Source: Oleiagrimonas sp963747595
Lineage (GTDB): Bacteria; Pseudomonadota; Gammaproteobacteria; Xanthomonadales; Rhodanobacteraceae
Reading direction: 5' to 3'
Assembly (NCBI GenBank): GCA_963747595.1
Contig: CAVVFO010000002.1
Span: 2,016,626 to 2,080,625 of the forward strand
DNA length: 64,000 bases
Under the pieces are notes generated by a model. It saw only the letters and a list, made by a program, of their open reading frames with translations. It ran no database searches and was not told the origin of the DNA. Positions 9,994-18,231 of this stretch are shown in pieces. A program made the translations under genes and the position numbers. How positions within the stretch are numbered: the first letter of the stretch is position 1; each line of letters begins with the position of its first letter.

Positions 9994-10007
9994 TGACAAC
10001 GTTGTCA
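9994..10007. promoter_or_regulatory. LacI-type operator O1 (perfect palindrome)
   Basis: TGACAACGTTGTCA is a perfect 14-base palindrome with the central CG typical of LacI-family operators. On the minus strand it overlaps TTGACA, a perfect -35 hexamer facing glk. The LacI regulator encoded at 11927-13027 is the obvious candidate binder. Confidence 0.7.
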
Positions 10008-10214
10008 ATATGCCTCTGGGGGATGTATTTTTTTACTCTGCTCGGTTGGCGACGGGCTTTGGTTGTATGTTATTGAAAAAAATTGAATATTGAAACAATA
10101 ACTTATGCATGGATTTTTACCCACGCTGAGACTGCGCAGAGAGAATAAATATTCTACTTGTGCATGCTTGTAGAATAATTTGCCCGGAGCGTTCGTGGTT
10201 TCAAGAGCGATGAA

Positions 10215-10228
10215 TGACAACGTTATTG
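10215..10228. promoter_or_regulatory. Degenerate LacI-type operator O2
   Basis: TGACAACGTTATTG shares the first ten bases with the perfect operator O1. Centre-to-centre distance to O1 is 221 bases, close to a whole number of helical turns, so looping by a dimer of dimers is possible. It lies about 213 bases upstream of the permease start. Confidence 0.4.
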
Positions 10229-10440
10229 GCAAGAGGTGCCAATCAGCAGCGGTCGGGCTGGCGAATGAAGGACCCGGCACAGCATCGCTATACCGGAATC
10301 GATATATGGATCGATATACCTGTGTTGCACGGCCAGGGAGAGGCGCGACATCATGCGATGCACGGGTCGGGAGAGGGCCCGCACCCAGACGCGTGCGCCC
10401 GGCAGCGAAAGACAATCTCACCCATCAGGGGACAGCAACC

Positions 10441-11829
10441 ATGGATAACGCACAGACAGACGCATCCGATCTCCGTTCGAGGACCAGGAACGTGGCCCTT
10501 CTGGTCATGGCCATCGCCGGCCTGGGAGGCATCCTCTACGGCTACGACCTGGGCATCATTTCCGGTGCCCTGCTGTTCATGAAAAACGACCTGTCCCTGG
10601 CGCCATCGGAAATGTCGCTGATCGTGGCTGCCGTGCTCGGCGGCGGTTCGCTGGCCACCCTGGTCGGCGGACCGTTTGCCGATCGCTTCGGGCGCAAGGT
10701 CACCATTCTTGTGTCGGGGGCGATCTTCATCATCGGCGTGGTCATCGTCACCGTTGCCACCAATTTCGTGTCCGTCCTTGTCGGACGCCTGGTGCAGGGG
10801 ATCGGCGTGGGCTTCATCACCATCGTGATCCCGCTGTACATCGTGGAGGTCGTGCCCTCGAAGATGCGTGGGCGTACCGTGACGCTGTTCCAGCTGTTCC
10901 TGACCTTCGGCATCTTGCTGGGTTACGTGGTCGGCTACGCCTTCAACGGCAGCAGCGACTGGCGTGCCATGTTCGCCACGGCACTCCTCCCGGGTATCGT
11001 CTTTCTGCTCGTCGGCGTGGTGCTGCCCAAATCGCCACGCTGGCTGTACCGCTGCGGCAAGACGGATCAGGCGCGTGCGCTGCTGCTCAGGACACAGACG
11101 CCGGACGAGGTGGACACCACGCTGCAGGAGCTGGAGGATGCGGCCCGCGGCGCGGACACGGGCAACAGCTGGGCGCTGCTGGTGAAACCGGGATACCGCA
11201 AGGCATTCCTCATTGCGCTGGCCATCGGCATCCTGAACCAGCTGACCGGCATCAACACCCTGCTGCAGTTCAATACCGTGATCCTGCACCAGTCGGGGCT
11301 GCACAGCGGCGCCACGGCCGTGCTGGGCAGTGTCGCCGTGGGACTGGTGAACTTCGTGGTCACCATCATTGCCTTGTCGTTGATCGACAAGGTGGGTCGG
11401 CGTCCGCTGCTGATCATCGGCACGCTCGGCTCCATGCTCACGCTGCTGTTCATCGGCGCGGTGCATGCGCTGACGGATCCCTCGGCGTTCCAGGGCTATG
11501 CCACCCTGATCGGCTTCATTGCCTTCATCGTGTTCTACGCGATCGGGCCAGGCGTGGTGGTATGGCTGGCCATCTCCGAGATCATGCCGCTGGCGATCCG
11601 CGCCAAGGGCATGGCCATCGCGCTGTTCGCGAACTCGCTGGCCTCGGCCGGACTGGCGGCGATCTTCCTGGATCTCGTCGGCGTCATCGGCTACAGCGGC
11701 ATGTTTTTCATGCTGGCGTTCTTCGTGTTCCTGTACGCCCTCGTCGCCATCTTTCCGCTGCCGGAAACCAAGGGCCGCAAGCTCGAAGAGATCGAACACC
11801 ACTTCCTGGGCCATCGAGCCGCGCGGTGA
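10441..11829 (+). CDS. MFS sugar porter (sugar:H+ symporter family)
   Basis: Inner-membrane major-facilitator permease of the sugar porter family, related to GalP/XylE/AraE, predicted to import a hexose or pentose with protons. The 462-residue product has about twelve membrane segments, the motif GILYGYDLGIISGALLF in segment 1, GGPFADRFGRK after segment 2, ILNQLTGINTLLQFNT in segment 7, the DKVGRRPLL repeat after segment 8 and the C-terminal PETKGRKLEEI signature. The start at 10441 follows GGGGACAGC. It is divergent from glucokinase and followed by the LacI regulator, which likely controls it; glucose is the most likely substrate. It is not of the FucP-like NagP type commonly used for GlcNAc. 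Confidence 0.92.
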   Translation: MDNAQTDASDLRSRTRNVALLVMAIAGLGGILYGYDLGIISGALLFMKNDLSLAPSEMSLIVAAVLGGGSLATLVGGPFADRFGRKVTILVSGAIFIIGVVIVTVATNFVSVLVGRLVQGIGVGFITIVIPLYIVEVVPSKMRGRTVTLFQLFLTFGILLGYVVGYAFNGSSDWRAMFATALLPGIVFLLVGVVLPKSPRWLYRCGKTDQARALLLRTQTPDEVDTTLQELEDAARGADTGNSWALLVKPGYRKAFLIALAIGILNQLTGINTLLQFNTVILHQSGLHSGATAVLGSVAVGLVNFVVTIIALSLIDKVGRRPLLIIGTLGSMLTLLFIGAVHALTDPSAFQGYATLIGFIAFIVFYAIGPGVVVWLAISEIMPLAIRAKGMAIALFANSLASAGLAAIFLDLVGVIGYSGMFFMLAFFVFLYALVAIFPLPETKGRKLEEIEHHFLGHRAAR

Positions 11830-11926
11830 CATCCATGCAATCCAACATGCGTGCCGGTGCATGCACCGGCACCCGCGGGAAACAGGCGCATAACCCGGCG
11901 CGGGGTAGCATGACCTGCCGCACTCC

Positions 11927-13027
11927 ATGGCGACCATGACCGGCTCCGACAGGACATCCCGCGTGCGCACTTCCACCATCAAAGATGTTGCCGCCCGCGC
12001 GGGAGTCTCACTGAAAACCGTCTCCCGCGTGACCAACAACGAACCCTCGGTACACGCCACCACCCGCGCCCGCGTCGAAAAGGCGATCGCGGAGCTGAAC
12101 TACCGGCCGGACCTGTCGGCCCGCAGCCTGCGCAGTGCGAAGGCCTATGCCATCGGTCTTGTCTACGACAATCCCAACTCGCACTACATCATCAGTGTGC
12201 AGAACGGCGCGCTGGCGGTGTGCCGCAGCATGGGCTTCGGCCTGCAGATCCACCCCTGCGACTCGAATGCTCCCGGCCTGGACGACGAGCTGCGCGACCT
12301 GGTGAAGCGCTCGCGCCTGGCGGGGCTGGTGCTGGCGCCGCCGATGTCGGAGAAGCCGGAGCTGATCCGCTACCTGAAGGAACGCGAGATCCGTTTCGTG
12401 CGCATCATCTCGGCAGCCGAAGACCCCGAAGACGGGTCCCCGTGCGTTTATGTGGACGACCGCGATGCAGCTTACGACATCACCGAGCACCTGATCCAGC
12501 TGGGCCACCACCGCATCGGATTCCTCTGGGGCGGACGCCAGCACCGCTCCAGCCCCGAGCGCTTCAAGGGCTATGCCGATGCATTGCGCGACTACGGCAT
12601 GGCGCACGACGAAGACCTGATCGTGGAAGGTGACTTCTCCTTCGATGCCGGTTTCCGCGGCGCACGCAAATTGCTGGCGTTGCCGGACCGGCCCACGGCG
12701 ATTTTCGGTTCCAACGACGAAATTGCCGCCGGCGTCCTGGCGGCCGCCAAATCCGCCGGCATGGAAGTGCCGTACGATCTGTCCATCGCCGGCTTCGAGG
12801 ACAGCCCGTTCTCCAAGCAGTCCTGGCCGGCGCTGACCACGGCGCGACAGGCCACGCAGGACATCGCCGCACACGCCACGCGGCTGCTGATCGCACAGCT
12901 GGGCGGCGCGGGGCACGAAGGCATCGGCAATCGCGGTTTCAGCCCGGAGCTCGTGGTGCGTGGCTCCACCGCGCCACCGCGCATGCGTTCGGTGTCCGAG
13001 GTACAAGAGCGCAAGACAAGCAGTTGA
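11927..13027 (+). CDS. LacI family transcriptional regulator
   Basis: DNA-binding repressor with an N-terminal helix-turn-helix (STIKDVAARAGVSLKTVSRV, residues about 16-35), hinge helix near LSARSLRSAKA and a periplasmic-binding-protein-like sugar sensor domain (YVDDRDAAYDITEHLIQLGH, DLSIAGFEDSPFSKQSWPALTT). Length 366 residues is normal. It lies 97 bases after the sugar permease and probably controls the glk/permease divergent promoter through the TGACAACGTTGTCA site, and perhaps the nearby zwf-pgl-edd-eda operon. The start is uncertain: ATG 11927 and ATG 11936 both lack a clear ribosome binding site, and a -10-like TAGCAT sits only 15 bases upstream, so a very short leader is possible. Confidence 0.92.
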   Translation: MATMTGSDRTSRVRTSTIKDVAARAGVSLKTVSRVTNNEPSVHATTRARVEKAIAELNYRPDLSARSLRSAKAYAIGLVYDNPNSHYIISVQNGALAVCRSMGFGLQIHPCDSNAPGLDDELRDLVKRSRLAGLVLAPPMSEKPELIRYLKEREIRFVRIISAAEDPEDGSPCVYVDDRDAAYDITEHLIQLGHHRIGFLWGGRQHRSSPERFKGYADALRDYGMAHDEDLIVEGDFSFDAGFRGARKLLALPDRPTAIFGSNDEIAAGVLAAAKSAGMEVPYDLSIAGFEDSPFSKQSWPALTTARQATQDIAAHATRLLIAQLGGAGHEGIGNRGFSPELVVRGSTAPPRMRSVSEVQERKTSS

Positions 13028-13042
13028 CGTTCGCTTGCGCGT

Positions 13043-13147
13043 AGGGCGGATCAAGGAGCAACGCGACGGATCCGCCTGCTGGCCGCGCGTCATTCCAAGA
13101 CTTTTTTTCCGCAAGCAGGCGGCTCCGTCGCTACGCTCCTTGAGCCA
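13043..13147 (+). repeat. Palindromic intergenic repeat, copy B
   Basis: Begins 16 bases after the LacI gene with GGGCGGATC, has arms GGATCCGCCTGCTGGC and GCAAGCAGGCGGCTCC around a longer loop containing TTTTTTT, and ends CTACGCTCCTTGAGCC. It matches copy A (3476-3571, minus strand) in sequence, order and arms, with divergent loops. It sits between the convergent LacI and eda genes. Confidence 0.7.
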
Positions 13148-13150
13148 CCT

Positions 13151-13159
13151 CCCCCCCCC
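13151..13159. repeat. Poly-C tract (9)
   Basis: Nine consecutive C residues in the LacI-eda gap, right after repeat copy B and 38 bases from the eda stop. A G tract of eleven lies in the same locus at 16584. Confidence 0.8.
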
Positions 13160-13196
13160 AACTTCTACGGCGCTGCGTGCGGTCTACAGTCGGCAT

Positions 13197-13844
13197 TCAA
13201 CCAGACATCCCCGCGGCGTGGCGTGCCAGCTGCTCAATGCGTGGCCAGTCGCCGCCGGCCAGCGCGTCTTTCGGCGTCAGCCAGGAACCGCCGACGCAGA
13301 CCACGTTGCGCAGGGACAGGTAATCGGCTGCATTGTCCGGGGTAATCCCCCCGGTGGGGCAGAAGCGGATCGCCGGTAGCGGGCTGGCCCAGGCATTCAG
13401 GAGCCTGGCGCCACCGGCATGGGCGGCGGGGAAAAACTTCTGATAGCGGTAGCCGCGTTCCAGCAGGGTCATGGCCTCGCTGGCGGTGGCGGCGCCGGGC
13501 AGCAGCGGCAGCTCGCTGTCGTCGGCGGCATCCAGCAGGCGCGGTGCGCCACCGGGAGAGACCGCAAAGCGTGCACCGGCATCGACCGCGGCCTTGAGCT
13601 GATCGCCGCCCAGCACGGTGCCGACGCCGACGACGGCATCTTCCACTTCACTGGCCATGGCACGCACCGCTTCCAGCGCCGCGCTGGTGCGCAGGGTAAC
13701 CTCGATGGCACGGATGCCGCCGGCCACCAGGGCGCGCGCCAGCGGCACGGCATGCGCGGCATCGTCGATGATGACTACCGGCACCACGGGCGCCAGGGCG
13801 AGGGTGGAAGCGATCTGTTCCTGCTTGGAGTCTTGGGTGGTCAT
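13197..13844 (-). CDS. eda: 2-keto-3-deoxy-6-phosphogluconate aldolase
   Basis: Cytoplasmic class I aldolase splitting KDPG into pyruvate and glyceraldehyde 3-phosphate, the last Entner-Doudoroff step (often also 4-hydroxy-2-oxoglutarate aldolase). The 215-residue product has the catalytic Glu in IEVTLRTSAALEA, GVGTVLGGDQ, the phosphate region SPGGAPRLLDAA, the Schiff-base Lys in YQKFFPAAHAGG and PTGGITPDNAADYL. The start at 13844 matches the family N-terminus (MTTQDSKQEQIASTL). It is the last gene of the leftward zwf-pgl-edd-eda set, 100 bases behind edd. Confidence 0.96.
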   Translation of the reverse strand: MTTQDSKQEQIASTLALAPVVPVVIIDDAAHAVPLARALVAGGIRAIEVTLRTSAALEAVRAMASEVEDAVVGVGTVLGGDQLKAAVDAGARFAVSPGGAPRLLDAADDSELPLLPGAATASEAMTLLERGYRYQKFFPAAHAGGARLLNAWASPLPAIRFCPTGGITPDNAADYLSLRNVVCVGGSWLTPKDALAGGDWPRIEQLARHAAGMSG

Positions 13845-13944
13845 GTTCGAGGTTCCGTGGCGGCGTTGATGTCGGCCTTTACCAAGGCACTTTCCTTTGG
13901 TCACGCTGCGCTCAGCACCGACCTGCAAGGGATGGAGAACTGAT

Positions 13945-15789
13945 TCAGGCGTCGGCGGCGTGGTGGACGTCGACGTGATCGAACACGCCGGCGCCCGCAT
14001 CGGCGGTGCCTACGGCGTTGCGCATGAGCGCGAACAGCTCACGGCCCAGGCCGTTGTGATGATGCTTCAAATCGGCCTTGGCCTGTTCGCGGGCGGCCCA
14101 CTCCTCGGCCTCGACCTGCGCCTCAAGGGTGCCGTCGGTGACATCCAGGCGGATCATGTCGCCGTCACGCACTTTGCCCAGCGCACCGCCGTCGATGGCT
14201 TCGGGACTGACATGGATGGCGGCGGGAATCTTCCCCGAAGCACCGGACATGCGTCCGTCCGTGACCAGCGCAACGCGATAGCCGCGGCTCTGCAAGACCC
14301 CCAGTGTGGGAGTGAGCTTGTGCAATTCCGGCATGCCGATGGCACGCGGCCCCTGGAAACGCACCACGGCGACGAAATCACGATCCAGTTCGCCACGTTC
14401 GAATGCGCCGCGCACGTCGTCCTGCTCCTCGAAGACCACGGCGGGTGCCTCGATGACATAGCGGTCTTCGGGTACGGAGGAGACCTTGATGACGGCGCGG
14501 CCCAGATTGCCCTTGAGCACACGCAGGCCGCCATCGGCGCGAAACGGATCATCGGCGGTACGCAGGATGTTGCGGTTGCCGCTCTCGCCGACCGGGGTGA
14601 ACTCCAGTTCGCCCGCCTGGCTCAGCACCGGCATGCGGCGGTAGGCATCCATTCCCTTGCCCCAGACCGTGGTCACGTCGTCGTGCAGCAGACCGGCATC
14701 CAGCAGCTGGCCGATCAGGTATGGCATGCCGCCGGCCTGATGGAAGTGATTGATGTCGGCATAGCCGTTCGGATACACGCGCGCCAGCAGCGGCACCACC
14801 GAGGACAGATCGTCGAAATCCTCCAGGTGCAGCTCGATGCCGGCCGCCGCGGCGATGGCCACCAGATGCAGCAGGTGATTGGTGGAACCGCCGGTGGCGT
14901 GCAGGCCGACCACGCCGTTGACGATGGTGCGCTCATCGACCATGCGGCCGATGGGGGTGTACTCCTCGCCCAACGCGGTGATGGCTGCCGCGCGACGCAC
15001 GGCAGCCTCGGTCAGGGCATCGCGCAGCGGCGTGTTGGGATTGACGAAGCTGGCGCCCGGCAGATGCAGGCCCATGATCTCCATCAGCATCTGGTTGGAG
15101 TTGGCGGTGCCGTAGAACGTGCAGGTGCCCGGCGCGTGATACGCCGCGGACTCGGCCTCCAGCAGCTCGGCCCGGCTGGCCTTGCCTTCGGCGTAGGCCT
15201 GACGCACGTCGGCCTTGTCTTCATTGGGCAGGCCGCTGGGCATGGGACCGGCGGGCATGAAGATGGTCGGCAGATGGCCGAAGCTCAGACTGGCGATCAT
15301 CAGCCCGGGCACGATCTTGTCGCAGATGCCCAGCATCAAGGCGGCGTCGAACATGTCGTGCGACAGCGCCACCGCGGCAGCCATGGCAATGACATCGCGC
15401 GAGAACAGGCTCAGCTCCATGCCGCCCTGGCCCTGGGTGATGCCGTCGCACATCGCCGGAACGCCGCCGGCCACCTGCGCAGTGGCGCCGGCCTCGCGGG
15501 CGATGCGACGGATCAGCGCGGGAAAATGCTCGTAGGGCTGATGCGCCGAAAGCATGTCGTTGTAGGCGGTGACGATGGCCAGATTGGGGTTGACCTCCCC
15601 ACTCAGAGAAGACTTGTCGGCGCTGCCGCAGGCGGCGAACCCATGCGCCAGGTTGCCGCAGGACAGGTGGCCACGATGCGGGCCCTTGCGCTGCGCCGCG
15701 TCGATGCGCGCCAGATAGGCGGTGCGCTTCGGCTTGCTGCGTTCGGCAATGCGTTCGGTAACCTCGGCAATGGTGCGATGGACGCTCAT
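13945..15789 (-). CDS. edd: Phosphogluconate dehydratase
   Basis: Iron-sulfur dehydratase converting 6-phosphogluconate to KDPG, the committed Entner-Doudoroff step. The 614-residue protein belongs to the IlvD/Edd family and shows the cluster-ligand cysteines in LSCGNLAHGFAACG, AMCDGITQGQGGMELS and LGICDKIVPGLM, plus VTDGRMSGASGKIPAAIHVSPEA near the C-terminus. The start at 15789 (MSVHRTIAEV) follows CGGAG and agrees with the family. It lies between pgl (79-base gap) and eda in one direction, so the four enzymes converting glucose 6-phosphate to pyruvate plus triose phosphate are probably co-transcribed. Confidence 0.97.
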   Translation of the reverse strand: MSVHRTIAEVTERIAERSKPKRTAYLARIDAAQRKGPHRGHLSCGNLAHGFAACGSADKSSLSGEVNPNLAIVTAYNDMLSAHQPYEHFPALIRRIAREAGATAQVAGGVPAMCDGITQGQGGMELSLFSRDVIAMAAAVALSHDMFDAALMLGICDKIVPGLMIASLSFGHLPTIFMPAGPMPSGLPNEDKADVRQAYAEGKASRAELLEAESAAYHAPGTCTFYGTANSNQMLMEIMGLHLPGASFVNPNTPLRDALTEAAVRRAAAITALGEEYTPIGRMVDERTIVNGVVGLHATGGSTNHLLHLVAIAAAAGIELHLEDFDDLSSVVPLLARVYPNGYADINHFHQAGGMPYLIGQLLDAGLLHDDVTTVWGKGMDAYRRMPVLSQAGELEFTPVGESGNRNILRTADDPFRADGGLRVLKGNLGRAVIKVSSVPEDRYVIEAPAVVFEEQDDVRGAFERGELDRDFVAVVRFQGPRAIGMPELHKLTPTLGVLQSRGYRVALVTDGRMSGASGKIPAAIHVSPEAIDGGALGKVRDGDMIRLDVTDGTLEAQVEAEEWAAREQAKADLKHHHNGLGRELFALMRNAVGTADAGAGVFDHVDVHHAADA

Positions 15790-15868
15790 GGATGACTCCG
15801 GACAATCATGTGTTGCGGCTCGGCGGGACACAGCGAAGGTGAACGTGGGGCGCGACTGGCGCGATCAC

Positions 15869-16561
15869 TCAGGGTGCCCAGTACACCTGCAAACCGGGGG
15901 CGGCCGAGAGCATGGCTCCGACGGGGTAGCGGCTGCCGTCATCGCCGGCGGCCTTCTCCAGCACCGCGCGCTTCTCGTCACCCTCGATCTGCAGATACAG
16001 CGAGCGCGCCTGTGCCAACAACGCCAGCGTCAAGGTGATGCGCGGCTCATCCGCACCCTTGGCACGCATCGGCAGAACTTTCTGCGTGCCGCGCGGATCC
16101 AGCGCCTCGGGCAGACGGTCGCTGCCGGGAAAGAACGACGCGGTATGGCCGTCGGTCCCCATCCCCAGCGTCACCACGTCGATCGGCAGGGACAGCAGAT
16201 CGATGCGCGCACTGACGGCAGGCAGTCCGGCCTCGGGCGTTGGCTCGGTGGCATACAGGGGCACGAAACGCGCAGCGCTGGCAGCGTGCTGCAGGAGATG
16301 TTGCCGGACCATGCGGGCATTGGAGCGCTCATCGTGCGGCGGCACCCAACGCTCGTCCACCAGCGTCACGGTGACGCGGGACCAGTCCAGAGCCTGCGTG
16401 CTCAGCACGTCCAGGAAACGCTCCGGCGTGCGGCCGCCGGACAACGCCAGCACAGCATGCCCGCGCGCCTCGATCGCATGCGTGAGGTCGTCGCGGACCT
16501 GCGCCGCCAGCGCCTGGGCCAGCGCGTTGCTGTCGTCGTAGCGATGCATGTTCAGGGACAT
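15869..16561 (-). CDS. pgl: 6-phosphogluconolactonase
   Basis: Hydrolyses 6-phosphoglucono-1,5-lactone to 6-phosphogluconate between the Zwf and Edd steps. The 230-residue protein is of the DevB/SOL type: ALSGGRTPERFLDVL, VTLVDERWVPPHDERSNARM and LGMGTDGHTASFFPGS are the family motifs. Start could be 16561 (MSLNMHRY) or 16549 (MHRYDDSN); neither has a strong ribosome binding site. A run of eleven C (coding strand) lies between the zwf stop and this start, which could influence expression of the downstream genes. Confidence 0.94.
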   Translation of the reverse strand: MSLNMHRYDDSNALAQALAAQVRDDLTHAIEARGHAVLALSGGRTPERFLDVLSTQALDWSRVTVTLVDERWVPPHDERSNARMVRQHLLQHAASAARFVPLYATEPTPEAGLPAVSARIDLLSLPIDVVTLGMGTDGHTASFFPGSDRLPEALDPRGTQKVLPMRAKGADEPRITLTLALLAQARSLYLQIEGDEKRAVLEKAAGDDGSRYPVGAMLSAAPGLQVYWAP

Positions 16562-16583
16562 AGGAATCTTAGCGTGTGGTTGC

Positions 16584-16594
16584 GGGGGGGGGGG
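16584..16594. repeat. Poly-G tract (11) between zwf and pgl
   Basis: Eleven consecutive G residues on the plus strand (C on the coding strand) lie between the zwf stop codon and the pgl start. Tracts of this length are prone to slippage and to sequencing error. Confidence 0.85.
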
Positions 16595-16609
16595 ATGCGC
16601 CGCAGGAAC

Positions 16610-18094
16610 TCAGTTCTCGTTCTCGCCGTCGTGCCAGGTCCGGCCGTCGCGCTCGATCAGCGCCACGGCCGCGCTGGGCCCCCAGGTTCCGGCGGTATAG
16701 TTCTTGGGGCTGTCGCTGGAGTGCTCCCAGGCAGCCAGGATTGGATCGATCCAGTGCCATGCGGCCTCGACTTCGTCGCGGCGCATGAACAGGGTCAGGT
16801 TGCCGCGCACCACATCCAGCAGCAGGCGCTCGTACGCATCCGGCTGCTGCACACCGAAAGCCTCGGCAAAACTCATGTCCAGCGGCACGCGCTGCAGGCG
16901 CAGGCCACCGGGGCCGGGATACTTGCTCATCAGCCACAGCTTCACCCCTTCATCGGGCTGCAGGCGCAGCACCAGCTTGTTGGGCGAGATGGTGCCGCCG
17001 CTGTCGGCGAAGATGGAATGCGGAATGCAGCGGAAATTGACCACGATTTCCGAAACCCGCTCGGGCAGACGCTTGCCCGTCCGCAGGTAGAACGGCACGT
17101 CGGCCCAGCGCCAGTTGCCGATCTCGGCCTTCAGCGCAACGAAGGTTTCGGTATCGGAGCTGTCTTCGTCCAGGTCCTCCAGATATCCCGGGGCCGCACC
17201 GTCGGCAGTGGCCCCGGCGCGGTACTGGCCACGCACGGTCAGACGGGAGGCATTGCTTTCGTCGATGGGTTTGAGCGAGCGCAACACCTTGAGCTTCTCG
17301 TCGCGCACGGCATCGGCATCCAGCGACGCCGGCGGCTCCATGGCCACCATGCACAGCAGCTGCAGCAGGTGATTCTGCACCATGTCGCGCAGCGCGCCAG
17401 CCTTGTCGTAGTAACTGCCGCGCGAACCCACGCCCAGGGTTTCGGCCACGGTGATCTGCACGTGATCGATGTGCGCGGCATTCCACAACGGCTCGAACAG
17501 CGCATTGCCGAAGCGCAGCGCCAGAAGGTTCTGCACCGTTTCCTTGCCCAGGTAGTGGTCGATGCGGAAGATCTGGCTCTCGCCGAACACGGCGCCGACG
17601 GCATCGTTGATGGCGCCTGCGGTCTGCAGATCGCGGCCGATGGGTTTCTCGATCACCACGCGCGACTTGCCGCTGTGCAAATCGTACTGGCGCAGCTTTT
17701 CGCAGATATCCACGAAAATGCCCGGCGCAGTGGACAGGTAGAACACGCGGATGCGCTCCTGGTCGCCGCCCAGGTCCTCCACGAAGGCCTTCCAGCCGTC
17801 ATCCTTGGTGGCATCCAGCGAGGCGTAACTGACCTGCTTGAGGAACCGCTCCAGCAGCTGGTCCAGGTCATCGAGATTGTCCACGGCGTCCTTGATGCCC
17901 TCGGCCACCTTGCTGCGGTAGTCGGCATCGGACTGCTCTTCGCGGGCGATGCCGATGACACGGCTGTCCGCGGTGATCTGCCCATCGGCAAAACGGCGCA
18001 GCAGGGCGGGCAGCAACTTGCGCATGGCCAGATCGCCAGTGCCGCCGAAAATGACGATGTCGAAGGCGTCGACGGGTTTCGCATTGGAAGGCAT
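16610..18094 (-). CDS. zwf: Glucose-6-phosphate 1-dehydrogenase
   Basis: Oxidises glucose 6-phosphate to 6-phosphogluconolactone with NADP+ or NAD+. The 494-residue product has the nucleotide-binding IFGGTGDLAMRKLLPAL, the catalytic RIDHYLGKETVQNLLALRF, EKPIGRDLQ and the C-terminal substrate domain (RTGKRLPERVSEIVVNF). The start at 18094 (MPSNAKPVDAFD) follows CGAGGTCGCC. It is the first gene of zwf-pgl-edd-eda and divergent from the GntR regulator; the shared gap holds TGGTAT repeats, so amino-sugar status may affect its expression (inference). No hexR gene is adjacent. Confidence 0.97.
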   Translation of the reverse strand: MPSNAKPVDAFDIVIFGGTGDLAMRKLLPALLRRFADGQITADSRVIGIAREEQSDADYRSKVAEGIKDAVDNLDDLDQLLERFLKQVSYASLDATKDDGWKAFVEDLGGDQERIRVFYLSTAPGIFVDICEKLRQYDLHSGKSRVVIEKPIGRDLQTAGAINDAVGAVFGESQIFRIDHYLGKETVQNLLALRFGNALFEPLWNAAHIDHVQITVAETLGVGSRGSYYDKAGALRDMVQNHLLQLLCMVAMEPPASLDADAVRDEKLKVLRSLKPIDESNASRLTVRGQYRAGATADGAAPGYLEDLDEDSSDTETFVALKAEIGNWRWADVPFYLRTGKRLPERVSEIVVNFRCIPHSIFADSGGTISPNKLVLRLQPDEGVKLWLMSKYPGPGGLRLQRVPLDMSFAEAFGVQQPDAYERLLLDVVRGNLTLFMRRDEVEAAWHWIDPILAAWEHSSDSPKNYTAGTWGPSAAVALIERDGRTWHDGENEN

Positions 18095-18130
18095 GGCGAC
18101 CTCGGCTGCAGCATGAACGGGACCAGTAGC

Positions 18131-18222
18131 ATACCACTGGGGAAAGGCAGAATGCGACGCCATCCATGGCCTTTTTGCATAAAGCATTCATCTTGATTGA
18201 CTGTCTGGTATTGGATTGGTAT
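18131..18222. promoter_or_regulatory. TGGTAT repeat cluster between zwf and gntR, candidate GntR operators
   Basis: Two direct TGGTAT boxes at 18206 and 18217 are spaced 11 bases (one helical turn) just before the GntR gene start, and an inverted copy ATACCA sits at 18131-18136 within CCAGTAGCATACCACTGG, 37 bases upstream of the zwf start. TGGTAT-like half-sites are typical of HutC-type GntR regulators of amino-sugar genes; actual binding is inferred. Confidence 0.45.
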
Positions 18223-18231
18223 TTTCCACAT

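Larger units (their letters stand above)
9914..10440. promoter_or_regulatory. Divergent regulatory region between glucokinase and sugar permease genes
   Basis: A 527-base gap that is clearly more AT-rich than its surroundings at about 10020-10180. It contains two LacI-type operator sites (listed separately), an inverted repeat GTTATTG (10069-10075) and CAATAAC (10096-10102), a GAATAAATATTC dyad near 10143-10154, a -10-like TAGAAT at 10171, and two ATCGATAT boxes near 10300. The leftward -35 candidate TTGACA is on the minus strand at 10003-10008, inside the first operator. No convincing gene is present. Confidence 0.6.

Noticed and set aside
13897..18196. Long plus-strand open frames opposite edd, pgl and zwf
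   Set aside because: Shadows of the Entner-Doudoroff genes, typical of GC-rich DNA.
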